Source: Thalassolituus sp006212115
Lineage (GTDB): Bacteria; Pseudomonadota; Gammaproteobacteria; Pseudomonadales; Oceanobacteraceae
Strand: one strand, 5' to 3'
Length of the DNA: 64,000 nucleotides
Assembly: GCF_040372045.1 (NCBI RefSeq)
Contig: NZ_BAABWH010000004.1
Below, piece after piece: positions 10,004-17,142 of this stretch. The position numbers and the translations under genes were made by a program. Each line of letters begins with the position of its first letter. Position 1 is the stretch's first letter. The notes under the pieces were generated by a model. The model did no database searches, was not told where the DNA came from, and saw only the letters and a program-made list of their open reading frames with translations.

Positions 10004-11034
10004 AAACCTTTTCTGCACTGCTTTGCGCAGGCTTATTGTGCGCCCCTGCCATCAGTGCTGCGGCCGAGAAGTACCGCATTGAAGTCATGATGTTTGCTTA
10101 TCTTGATGAAAACAGTGCCCGCGAAGAGCACTGGCCATTATTGGAAGAGCGCGCCGCGCAGCAAGCGTTGGAAGAGGAAGCTGCAATCGCTGCTGCTCTT
10201 CTCGCTGCTGAGAACGAAGAAGCGGATGCACTCGCAGAAATCGGGTTAGATTCCGACCCTACGACAGTGGTTGATGCCCTCAGCGCAACCGACAGCCAGT
10301 CTGAACAAGATCTTGAATCCGGCCAAGAGCAAGGCAAAAATCCAGCTCAGGAGCAGGAAATAGCAGAAGAAGAGACGGCCTCTTCACCGATTATGGTGCT
10401 CGACACGCTTGAGTTTGCGAACACTGTTGAACGTTTTGCCTATCGAAGCGACATCGAGGTGATCTGGCATCAGGCCTGGGTAGAAGCCCTGGACACAGCC
10501 GAGACCGCTTATTCTCATGAAATCACTGGTCAGATCGAAAAAGAGAATTTTCGCATCGACCTGTCCGGAACGATCAGCCTGTACCGCAGCCGTTTTATTC
10601 ACATCCAGCCTGATTTGGAAGTGAACCAAGAGATTTTCACGATTCCGGATGATGCGCCGGTCGCCGATGACATCACTGAAACTCCAGAAGAAACAACACC
10701 AGAGTTAGCGGTACAGATGGGTCAAATGAACAGCCAGCCTGAGATGACAAGCCCAGTCATGACAGAAAGTCTCACTCAAGAGAACACTCCGTCGCCGGCA
10801 ATGAAGGTGGAGCCAGAGTGGATTCCACTGCGTGCAGCGAAGATTGAGCGCAGTCGACGTATGCGCAGCGACGAGGTCCACTATCTGGACCACCCACTGC
10901 TTGGCATCGTGGTTAAGGTATCCCCTTGGGTCGCAACCCCCGAAGCAGAAGAAAAAGCGTCAGATACCCCTGCAGAAACAACAAAGTCGGGCTCCAGCAG
11001 CACATCGAGCAGCAACGGCTCAAATCAGGGCTAA
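10000..11034 (+). CDS. csiV: CsiV-family periplasmic protein
   Basis: The 344-residue protein starts with GTG overlapping the mfd stop by four bases, so it is likely translated with mfd. A signal peptide (residues 1-22, ending SAAAE) precedes the family start KYRIEVMMFAY. The middle is a long acidic, Ala/Glu-rich stretch (about 40-130) of low complexity. The conserved core (VEVIWHQAW..., LSGTISLYRSRFIHIQPDL, SRRMRSDEVHYLDHPLLGIVVKV) is split around a second acidic linker. The tail is Ser-rich. CsiV homologues (PF10972; PA3003 in the same place in P. aeruginosa) are linked to peptidoglycan; the exact role here is inferred. Confidence 0.85.
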   Translation: MKTFSALLCAGLLCAPAISAAAEKYRIEVMMFAYLDENSAREEHWPLLEERAAQQALEEEAAIAAALLAAENEEADALAEIGLDSDPTTVVDALSATDSQSEQDLESGQEQGKNPAQEQEIAEEETASSPIMVLDTLEFANTVERFAYRSDIEVIWHQAWVEALDTAETAYSHEITGQIEKENFRIDLSGTISLYRSRFIHIQPDLEVNQEIFTIPDDAPVADDITETPEETTPELAVQMGQMNSQPEMTSPVMTESLTQENTPSPAMKVEPEWIPLRAAKIERSRRMRSDEVHYLDHPLLGIVVKVSPWVATPEAEEKASDTPAETTKSGSSSTSSSNGSNQG

Positions 11035-11048
11035 CGTTTCAATTCTCA

Positions 11049-11070
11049 GGCCCTGACGCAGTCCAGGGCC
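11049..11070. terminator. hairpin between convergent csiV and MTIP genes
   Basis: GGCCCTG (11049-11055) pairs with CAGGGCC (11064-11070) around an 8-base loop. It lies between two convergent genes but has no clear T run on either strand, so it may be a weak terminator or an mRNA-end stabiliser. Confidence 0.5.
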
Positions 11071-11076
11071 AACACT

Positions 11077-11886
11077 TCAGATTGAAGGGAGTGCGTTGGC
11101 AATCAGATCACGTACTTCGCCCATGCCCGATTCAATGACGGCACGGATTTCGTCCATGGTGATCAGGTCGTCGCTTTTGCCCGCGGCTGGGTTGACCACC
11201 AGGCAAATACTGGCGTACGGAATATTTAACTCTCTCGCCAATGCCGCTTCTGGCATCCCGGTCATTCCGACCAGATCACATCCATCGCGCTCAAGGCGAT
11301 TAATTTCAGCGATGGTCTCGAGACGCGGCCCTTGTGTCGCAGCATAAACGCCAAAGTCAGAGATGCTTTGGCCACAGCGCTTGGCTGCCTGAATAAGTAC
11401 ACCCCGAAGGCTTTCGTCGTAGGGATGAGTCAGATCAATGTGCTCGAGCGGGCGAAACTCGCCGTCAAAAAACGTACTCTCCCTACCCCAGGTGTAATCC
11501 ACAACCTGATGTGGAATCACCACCTTACCCGAGTCCATTTCGGCATGAATACCGCCGACTGCATTCACCGCGATAATGTGCGTCGCCCCCGCAGCTTGCA
11601 AAGCCAGCAAGTTAGCGCGGTAGTTAATGCGATGCGGCGGGACTTTATGCGGGTGGCCATGGCGAGCGAAAAATACAACGTCCCGCCCCTGCCACTCACC
11701 AAAAGACAACGGCGATGAAGGTTCACCCAGTTCTGTCGTAACGGAGCGCACCTCTGTGATATCCGGTCCGGACAGTTCAGTCAGCCCTGTGCCACCGATA
11801 ATAGCGATACGGTTATGTGCAGTCTGTTCTGAAGTGCCCTGTTCTGAAGTGCCCTGTTCTGAAATGCTCGGTGATGGGGTGGTCAA
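11077..11886 (-). CDS. S-methyl-5'-thioinosine phosphorylase
   Basis: Purine nucleoside phosphorylase family 2 enzyme of methylthioadenosine salvage: phosphorolysis of methylthioinosine to hypoxanthine and methylthioribose-1-phosphate. The core starts RIAIIGGTGL with the phosphate loop and ARHG/HKVPPHRINYRAN motif. The substrate region MTGMPEAALAREL followed by VVNPAAGKSDD is the form seen in the P. aeruginosa MTI phosphorylase (PA3004) rather than true MTA phosphorylase; this specificity is inferred. The first 25 residues are an oddity: a Ser/Glu/Gln/Thr repeat (SEQGT twice) encoded by a 15-bp tandem repeat. The start codon overlaps the nagZ stop. Confidence 0.85.
   Translation of the reverse strand: MTTPSPSISEQGTSEQGTSEQTAHNRIAIIGGTGLTELSGPDITEVRSVTTELGEPSSPLSFGEWQGRDVVFFARHGHPHKVPPHRINYRANLLALQAAGATHIIAVNAVGGIHAEMDSGKVVIPHQVVDYTWGRESTFFDGEFRPLEHIDLTHPYDESLRGVLIQAAKRCGQSISDFGVYAATQGPRLETIAEINRLERDGCDLVGMTGMPEAALARELNIPYASICLVVNPAAGKSDDLITMDEIRAVIESGMGEVRDLIANALPSI
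11825..11869. repeat. 15-bp tandem repeat, three units, in MTIP N-terminus
   Basis: Units at 11825-11839, 11840-11854 and 11855-11869 of type TGTTCTGAAGTGCCC; the third has two changes. Because the period is a multiple of three, copy-number change would lengthen or shorten the SEQGT tail without a frameshift. Confidence 0.85.
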
Positions 11887-12947
11887 TTTTTGTAGTCTCT
11901 GATCAATTGATGTTCGGCTAGTAGCTGCCGGGCATTTTCCTTACCAGCCTCGTCGAGGCAAGTCCCTTGTTCCGCCGGCTTCAGATTATTCAAGCTGAGA
12001 GGCTCGATACCATGAGAATGCAGATCACTGACCGCACGTACAACCTCGGTTGCCGCCGCCCGGTTATTACATACGACCAGCGCATTCGCGCCAGCGGACG
12101 CAGCTGCGATTGAGCGCTGATAAAAATCACCGCCACTTGCAGCCCCTTCCATCGACAGATCATCACTGAAGATCACCCCAGTGAAACCGATCTGCGTGCG
12201 CAGAATGTCCCGTAACCACAGTGAAGAAAAACCGGCAGTATGATCCGGATCGACCGCAGGATACACGACATGCGCAGGCATCAATCCCTGCAGCATGCCA
12301 CGCGCAATAAGTGACTGAAACGGCTGTATGTCCATATTGAGCTGCTCTCGCACTCGGGGATCAACTGGTAATTCAAGATGGGAATCGGCTTCTACGGCGC
12401 CATGCCCCGGAAAGTGTTTTCCGACCGATGCCATACCCGCTTTAGCCAGTCCTCGACACCAGGCTGATGCCAGCTCCGTTACCGCTTCAACGTTGTGGCC
12501 GAAGGCTCGATCTCCAATAACACGAGACAGATCACGCTCGATATCAAGAACAGGTGCATACGTGAGATCAACGCCATGCTGAATCAACTCAGAGGCGAGT
12601 AAATGTCCTGCAAGCTCTGCCAATTCAACGCCCTGCTTAGGTGCCGTGTTGTAAATAGACTCATAGCTGAGCATAGGTCCAAACAGAGTGAAGCCCTCAC
12701 GAAAGCGCTGTACGCGGCCACCTTCCTGGTCAACCGTAAGCAGCAAGTCCGGGCGTAATTCGCGCAATTCTCGCGTCAAAGCCTTTAACTGCTCTGGCGA
12801 TTCATAGTTACGCGCGAAGAATATCAGCCCCGAAATCTCCGGCTGTTTTAAAAACTCGCGGTCTTCAACAGTGAGTGACACTCCCTCAATATCGGCAACG
12901 ACACCGACCGGCTGGTTAATATTTTGAAATGAGCTGGATTGAGTCAT
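11883..12947 (-). CDS. nagZ: beta-N-acetylhexosaminidase NagZ
   Basis: Cytoplasmic family-3 glycosidase that removes GlcNAc from anhydro-muropeptides in peptidoglycan recycling and sets the level of beta-lactamase inducers. The mobile catalytic loop KHFPGHG...DSH and the nucleophile region IFSDDLSMEG are intact. The start chosen is ATG at 12945-12947 (MTQSSSFQN), giving 354 residues; it places the conserved GVVADIEG at the usual distance. An upstream in-frame ATG at 13148 would add a Cys-rich extension partly made of a 15-bp repeat and is not believable. It overlaps MTIP by four bases. Confidence 0.93.
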   Translation of the reverse strand: MTQSSSFQNINQPVGVVADIEGVSLTVEDREFLKQPEISGLIFFARNYESPEQLKALTRELRELRPDLLLTVDQEGGRVQRFREGFTLFGPMLSYESIYNTAPKQGVELAELAGHLLASELIQHGVDLTYAPVLDIERDLSRVIGDRAFGHNVEAVTELASAWCRGLAKAGMASVGKHFPGHGAVEADSHLELPVDPRVREQLNMDIQPFQSLIARGMLQGLMPAHVVYPAVDPDHTAGFSSLWLRDILRTQIGFTGVIFSDDLSMEGAASGGDFYQRSIAAASAGANALVVCNNRAAATEVVRAVSDLHSHGIEPLSLNNLKPAEQGTCLDEAGKENARQLLAEHQLIRDYKN

Positions 12948-13020
12948 ACACGTCTCATCGAATAATAGGAACTCAAGCTGACCGGAAAACCGGCAAGGCA
13001 AGCTGGCCGCAGAGTATGGT

Positions 13021-13050
13021 GCACAGGAGCCATCAGCACAGGAGCCATCA
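13021..13050. repeat. 15-bp tandem repeat upstream of nagZ
   Basis: Two identical units GCACAGGAGCCATCA at 13021-13035 and 13036-13050, with a partial third. They lie in the gap between the YkuD gene stop and the nagZ start, i.e. in the nagZ leader if the genes are co-transcribed. Confidence 0.8.
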
Positions 13051-13074
13051 GCACAGTAGTTTGCACCACAGAAG

Positions 13075-13596
13075 TCATGGCACGTTGATGCAACGAATAC
13101 GTTGGAAGCTGGCTTCCTGAATCCAGACACGCGTAGTAGCTGAAACACGCTCAGCGAGCGTGATCACATCCGCATTGCGCATACGTATGCATCCGTGGGA
13201 TTTTGCTTCGCCCATCGGCTCAGTATCTGGCGTGCCGTGGATATAGATAAATCGCCGCTGGGAGTCGACCGAACCAAAGCGGTTCTTTCCAACTTCCAGG
13301 CCCTGGAGCCAGAGTATCCGACTGAGTATCCAATCTCGGTGAGGATAAGCCTGAGCAAGTTCGGCACTGTATATTTCGCCCGTCACCCGACGCCCTACGA
13401 ACACGCTGCCTTCCGGCTGACCTTGGCCGATTACGGCGCAGATACGATGCCATCCTCTTGGGGTGCAGCCAGATCCTTCTTGTTCACCAACACCATTCAA
13501 TGCCGTTGATATGGAGAACTGAGTGACCGTATCGCACTCGATCAAACGCAGTGCCTGATCGGCAATAGAGACTTCAATAAGCGATGGCGTGGGCAT
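13075..13596 (-). CDS. YkuD-fold L,D-transpeptidase/L,D-carboxypeptidase without signal peptide
   Basis: The 173-residue protein, starting at ATG 13594-13596 (MPTPSLIEV), is a bare YkuD domain. It carries the active-site signature: His in IYIHGTPD, then SHGCIRMRN with the catalytic cysteine. No signal peptide or membrane segment is visible, so it should stay in the cytoplasm, unlike crosslinking L,D-transpeptidases. Adjacent to nagZ, it fits a cytoplasmic YkuD-type L,D-carboxypeptidase trimming recycled tetrapeptides, as described for LdcV of Vibrio cholerae; that role is inferred from context. A longer start at 13731 would overlap psrA and is rejected. Confidence 0.85.
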   Translation of the reverse strand: MPTPSLIEVSIADQALRLIECDTVTQFSISTALNGVGEQEGSGCTPRGWHRICAVIGQGQPEGSVFVGRRVTGEIYSAELAQAYPHRDWILSRILWLQGLEVGKNRFGSVDSQRRFIYIHGTPDTEPMGEAKSHGCIRMRNADVITLAERVSATTRVWIQEASFQRIRCINVP

Positions 13597-13606
13597 AGCG
13601 AATCCG

Positions 13607-14248
13607 TCAGGAACCGACCGGTGATTGCAGCCCGCTAGCGAGGAACGGCAACAACTGCTCAATGACATCCGGCGTGGTAGTGGCTTTACCCAAATCATGC
13701 TCCGCCATCGCGCTGAGCGAATCAACCCCATTTAAGGTGAACATGGTGGCACCCAGCATAAAGTGGAAACGCCAGAACCGGTCTTCGTGAGATAACTCAG
13801 GAGTCGCTTCTGACAACAACTCAGAATAACGACGGAAAACCTGGCCGTACTCAACCCGGATAAACCGTCGAAGGTGCCCCTGCCCCTGACTGTAAGCGAG
13901 CCCCAGTAGGCGCATGAAAATACGAAGTCTCTCAGGGCGCTCAGCACCAGAGCGCAAAGCGGTATCTGACAACAAACGCAGAAGTGCCATCAGGTCTGTC
14001 GGGTCGGCATCTTTGTTTTTTGTCCAATCATTGAGAGCAGTATCAAGCTCGGCCACGAAGGGCGTAAGGAAACGGGCGAAGACTGCCTGTATCAAGGCTT
14101 TCTTAGAACCAAAATGATAATTCACGGCGGCAAGATTCACGTCTGCCTTGGTCGTGATATTACGCAGAGATGTCTCCGCAAAGCCCCGCTCGGAAAACAG
14201 TTCTTCAGCGGCATCCAGAATGCTGCGCGCGGTCTCTTTCTGCGCCAT
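13607..14248 (-). CDS. psrA: TetR-family regulator PsrA
   Basis: A 213-residue TetR repressor with the N-terminal helix-turn-helix at about residues 8-55 (RSILDAAEELFSERGF, VNLAAVNYHFGSKKAL). It stands divergent from lexA exactly as psrA (PA3006) does in Pseudomonas. There PsrA senses long-chain fatty acids and controls rpoS, beta-oxidation and its own gene. Two palindromic sites lie 28-52 bases upstream of its start. The assignment rests on synteny and overall similarity. Confidence 0.85.
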   Translation of the reverse strand: MAQKETARSILDAAEELFSERGFAETSLRNITTKADVNLAAVNYHFGSKKALIQAVFARFLTPFVAELDTALNDWTKNKDADPTDLMALLRLLSDTALRSGAERPERLRIFMRLLGLAYSQGQGHLRRFIRVEYGQVFRRYSELLSEATPELSHEDRFWRFHFMLGATMFTLNGVDSLSAMAEHDLGKATTTPDVIEQLLPFLASGLQSPVGS

Positions 14249-14275
14249 AAAAGCTCATCCAACTAACAAGTGTTT

Positions 14276-14300
14276 CAAACATACGTTTAAAACGTTTTAA
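14276..14300. promoter_or_regulatory. probable PsrA operator
   Basis: CAAAC-N4-GTTTA (14276-14289) closely fits the PsrA motif (G/C)AAAC-N2-4-GTTT(G/C). It is followed directly by a perfect 14-bp palindrome TTAAAACGTTTTAA (14287-14300). Position just upstream of psrA suggests autorepression. Confidence 0.65.
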
Positions 14301-14367
14301 GCGCAAGACGACGGAGCACAAGAGGTCAAAATTGCCGTTTAACAAAAAACTCAGACTGGGTATTTAC

Positions 14368-14415
14368 ACAGTATAAAATACTGTATATATTTCCAATTAC
14401 TGTATAAAACAACAG
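14368..14415. promoter_or_regulatory. LexA operator region
   Basis: CTGTATAAAACAACAG (14400-14415) is a full CTGT-N8-ACAG SOS box ending 14 bases before the lexA ATG. Just upstream, ACAGTAT-AAA-ATACTGT (14368-14384) is a perfect inverted repeat, and CTGTATATAT starts at 14381 as a possible second half box. The spacing fits autorepression of lexA-sulA. Confidence 0.85.
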
Positions 14416-14429
14416 ACTGGATAAACATC

Positions 14430-15029
14430 ATGGAAAAGCTAACTGCGCGCCAACAGGAAGTCCTCGACCTGATTCGCTCCGCCATCGAAGACACTGGCTA
14501 CCCGCCTACCCGTGCTGAGATCGCTAAGGAATTGGGCTTCCGTTCTCCAAATGCCGCAGAAGAGCACCTGAAAGCGCTTGCCCGCAAAGGTGCAATCGAA
14601 ATGATGCCTGGTGCCAGCCGCGGTATCCGTATCCTCGGCGAAGAATCGCCCGGCCTTCCCGTTATCGGACGAGTGGCCGCCGGTGAGCCCATTCTGGCTC
14701 AGGAGCACATTGAAGATTATTGCGAGATACCACCGTCTTTCTTTAAGCCAGATGCAGACTTCCTACTCGAAGTGCATGGCGACAGCATGATTAACATCGG
14801 CATTATGGACGGTGACTATATCGCCGTTCATAAAGCTGAAACGGCGCGTAATGGTGAGATTGTGGTAGCACGTGTTGGCGAAGAAGTGACGGTTAAGCGC
14901 TATCACAAGAGCCGTAATCAGGTGACCCTGTTTGCTGAAAACGACAGCTATGCCCCCATTGAAGTTAATCTGAAAGAGCAAGAGTTTGCGATTGAAGGCA
15001 AATACGTTGGCGTAGTGCGCCGTCACTGA
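14430..15029 (+). CDS. lexA: LexA SOS repressor
   Basis: Repressor of the SOS regulon that cleaves itself when RecA filaments form. The 199-residue protein has an N-terminal winged helix (residues 1-70) and an S24 peptidase domain. Autocleavage site Ala84-Gly85 (RVAAGEP), nucleophile Ser119 (HGDSM) and Lys156 (TVKRY) are all present at the E. coli numbering. It sits downstream of a good SOS box and 31 bases before sulA. Confidence 0.98.
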   Translation: MEKLTARQQEVLDLIRSAIEDTGYPPTRAEIAKELGFRSPNAAEEHLKALARKGAIEMMPGASRGIRILGEESPGLPVIGRVAAGEPILAQEHIEDYCEIPPSFFKPDADFLLEVHGDSMINIGIMDGDYIAVHKAETARNGEIVVARVGEEVTVKRYHKSRNQVTLFAENDSYAPIEVNLKEQEFAIEGKYVGVVRRH

Positions 15030-15060
15030 TTACGTGAATTTAACCCGCAGGAGAGATTGT

Positions 15061-15492
15061 ATGCGTCAGTTATCGTTTGAAGTTTGTCCACAAGCTGTTC
15101 CGCTGAGCTCGGCTCAAAACGCGGCCGAAGGCAGTGCTATCAAAGGTAGCATGACGGAAATCATCGTATCTGAAGGCAGCGCTTTACAGCCGTTTCAGCT
15201 TCTTCCTGCACTGGCTCTCTGTAATGACCAGCAGCGTTGGCTAATGTGGCTAAGTCCAAACCAAGCGATGAATAAGCAATGGCTCACCCGCGCGGGATTG
15301 GATAATTCACCTGTGTTGCACATGAACATCAATGCGCAGAACCAGCTATCTCTTTGCCTGAAGGCGCTCAGCGCGGCGCGTAGCCACTTAATTGTAGAGT
15401 GGTCGGGCTGCCTGACTACGCAGGAACGCGCTGCGTTGCGCACCTGCGCTGAGCAAAACGGTACTTATCTCTTTATTGTGCGTGGTGAGTAA
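15061..15492 (+). CDS. sulA: SOS cell-division inhibitor SulA
   Basis: A 143-residue protein of the SulA family, which binds FtsZ and delays division during DNA damage. The conserved core is ALCNDQQRWLMWLSPN...MNKQWLTRAG. ATG 15061 is chosen because CAGGAGAGA lies 6-12 bases upstream; a start at 15034 lacks this. Co-transcribed with lexA, as in Pseudomonas (PA3008). A terminator follows directly. Confidence 0.88.
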   Translation: MRQLSFEVCPQAVPLSSAQNAAEGSAIKGSMTEIIVSEGSALQPFQLLPALALCNDQQRWLMWLSPNQAMNKQWLTRAGLDNSPVLHMNINAQNQLSLCLKALSAARSHLIVEWSGCLTTQERAALRTCAEQNGTYLFIVRGE

Positions 15493-15495
15493 ACC

Positions 15496-15533
15496 AAAAA
15501 AGCCGATATCACTGAGTGATACCGGCTTTTTAT
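15496..15533 (+). terminator. intrinsic terminator after lexA-sulA
   Basis: Arms AAGCCGATATCAC (15500-15512) and GTGATACCGGCTT (15516-15528) pair with one mismatch around a 3-base loop and are flanked by A and T runs. It can also serve the convergent gene on the minus strand. Confidence 0.88.
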
Positions 15534-15549
15534 CTTTCTGCAGTTATTG

Positions 15550-15801
15550 TCAATGTAACTGCTGAGTATCCTGCGGCACATCGAAGTCATCACTCGCGAC
15601 TTCCATGCCTGACAAGTCACCGACCAATCGAACACCTGCCTCCAGCATCACGCGGGCCACATCAAGATGGTGCTCTTGCAGACTCGCCTTTGCATCTTCT
15701 GAAAAACAAATGCGTACCAGGGCATCGCTGTCCTGCTCATCAGCACGACGCAGAGCAACGTCACCATTGGACAACTCTACTATTTCAAAAAAACCAGCCA
15801 T
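15550..15801 (-). CDS. conserved small hypothetical protein (PA3009-like position)
   Basis: An 83-residue acidic soluble protein beginning MAGFFEIVELSNGDVALRRADE. No signal peptide, no membrane segment and no recognised motif. The ATG at 15799-15801 is preferred over an upstream ATG at 15891, which would overlap the next gene. P. aeruginosa also has small unknown genes after sulA. Function unknown. Confidence 0.75.
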   Translation of the reverse strand: MAGFFEIVELSNGDVALRRADEQDSDALVRICFSEDAKASLQEHHLDVARVMLEAGVRLVGDLSGMEVASDDFDVPQDTQQLH

Positions 15802-15868
15802 AAATGCCTCATCGGTTGCGAGCGCGGATGATATCACAGAGAGGATAACGGTTATATGGAAAACAGGC

Positions 15869-16351
15869 TCAGGACTCTTGTCTGTTCTCACGCTGCCTGT
15901 CTATCAGGTCTGACAGGGATTGCCGCCACCCAGCGATCTCTTCCCCACGCTCAGTATTATCTGAGACAGCGGCAAGAGCGATGAGTTTCGCGGGCGCAGG
16001 TTCGGTAGCTCGCGGCTTCGATTGTTGTGGACGACGACATTCTTCTACCTGACGTAAAAGTGTTGCCAACCAACCAAAGGAGTCACGCCGTACTGAGTCT
16101 AACTCTCGCATTTCACCGATAATCAGGCGGGTTTGCTCCATCGCCTCATCCAGCGATGAGACCATTGAACTTCCACCAGCAAGCTCATACAGCTCATTAA
16201 GGTATGAAATGTAGGCGTCATGAGTCAGATACAGTGCTGATGTCTCAAGAGCATCCTGCAACACAGCGTCATCTGAACATTGACGCGCTTTATCAAGCAC
16301 AAGACGCGCCTGATAAAGCTTGTGGTTGGTTTGTCCCAGCCAAGGCGGCAT
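15869..16351 (-). CDS. DUF6586-like hypothetical protein
   Basis: A 160-residue soluble, helix-rich protein (NHKLYQARLVLDKAR... LYLTHDAYISYLNELYELAG) that resembles the DUF6586 family found beside sulA/topA in Pseudomonas (PA3010). No catalytic motif is visible. The start codon overlaps the stop of the upstream outer-membrane gene (TGATG), indicating coupling. Confidence 0.7.
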   Translation of the reverse strand: MPPWLGQTNHKLYQARLVLDKARQCSDDAVLQDALETSALYLTHDAYISYLNELYELAGGSSMVSSLDEAMEQTRLIIGEMRELDSVRRDSFGWLATLLRQVEECRRPQQSKPRATEPAPAKLIALAAVSDNTERGEEIAGWRQSLSDLIDRQRENRQES

Positions 16352-16920
16352 CAGAAGTTCAACTTCAGGCCGAGGTGCAGTCCATCACCGATTTTGTAGC
16401 GACCGCTGCGGTCTTCAAACGACACGGACGTCATACGGAAGCCCGTATAGAGGTGGGCGGTTGGAAGAATATTAAAGTGCACGCGGACATCAGCATCGAC
16501 AAAGTTGCTGACATCGCTGAATGAAACCACAGGTGGTGCGTAGTAGGCGTGGCCACTGACACCGAAATTGCGGTTAAACGGGAAGTTGTAACGGGCGAAA
16601 CCACCCACACCGATTGCAGCACCGTCGTAGTCATCAGTAATGATGCCATAAGCGTTTGCACCGACACCGATGTAGAGATCGGAATTAGGGTTACGAACGT
16701 CGACAACGTGCACACCACCAGAAACGATATCGCCCTGAGAACTCTCATGCAGAGCAGCCAGATTCAGGTGCAGACCTGTATCCATTCTGGTTGCATCCCA
16801 ACCAATACGAGCCGTTGTGTCTGCAAGGCTGATGTCCAGGCTACCGCCCGCCATGGTTTGAGTGGATACAACGCACGCAGCAGCAATGGCAGCACGACGA
16901 ACCAGGGTAGTTATTTTCAT
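16351..16920 (-). CDS. YfaZ-family outer membrane protein
   Basis: A 189-residue beta-barrel protein. A signal peptide (residues 1-24, ending TMAGG) is followed by alternating hydrophobic strands and a terminal aromatic residue (GLKLNF), the usual outer-membrane insertion signal. The pattern (SLDISLADTTARIGW, DLYIGVGANAYGI) fits YfaZ. ATG at 16918-16920 is chosen because it gives a clean signal peptide; an upstream ATG at 16968 does not. Role unknown. Confidence 0.8.
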   Translation of the reverse strand: MKITTLVRRAAIAAACVVSTQTMAGGSLDISLADTTARIGWDATRMDTGLHLNLAALHESSQGDIVSGGVHVVDVRNPNSDLYIGVGANAYGIITDDYDGAAIGVGGFARYNFPFNRNFGVSGHAYYAPPVVSFSDVSNFVDADVRVHFNILPTAHLYTGFRMTSVSFEDRSGRYKIGDGLHLGLKLNF

Positions 16921-17061
16921 TGTCTCAAAGCATCCTATATCAAAGTATCCGCTATGCGGACTGATCACGATTACTGTCTATGATAACAGCGCAGGATATA
17001 CGGGGAAAAGTGCGCCGACCTGAGTATAAAGCGCAAACTGTGTACGGGAGTGTCAGGGAGC

Positions 17062-17088
17062 ACTCCACTGACGGGTAGCCAGTGGAGT
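17062..17088. terminator. inverted repeat after htpG
   Basis: ACTCCACTG (17062-17070) and CAGTGGAGT (17080-17088) form a perfect 9-bp stem with a 9-base loop, 55 bases beyond the htpG stop. No T run follows, so it may be a weak terminator. Confidence 0.45.
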
Positions 17089-17142
17089 ATCGTCGCCCGC
17101 CCTACCAGAATGCTAATACAAACCGGTGGCGAGCGGACAGGA

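Noticed and set aside
12948..13148. N-terminal extension of NagZ from an upstream ATG
   Set aside because: It overlaps the YkuD gene end, is Cys-rich and repeat-encoded, and NagZ needs no signal or extension.
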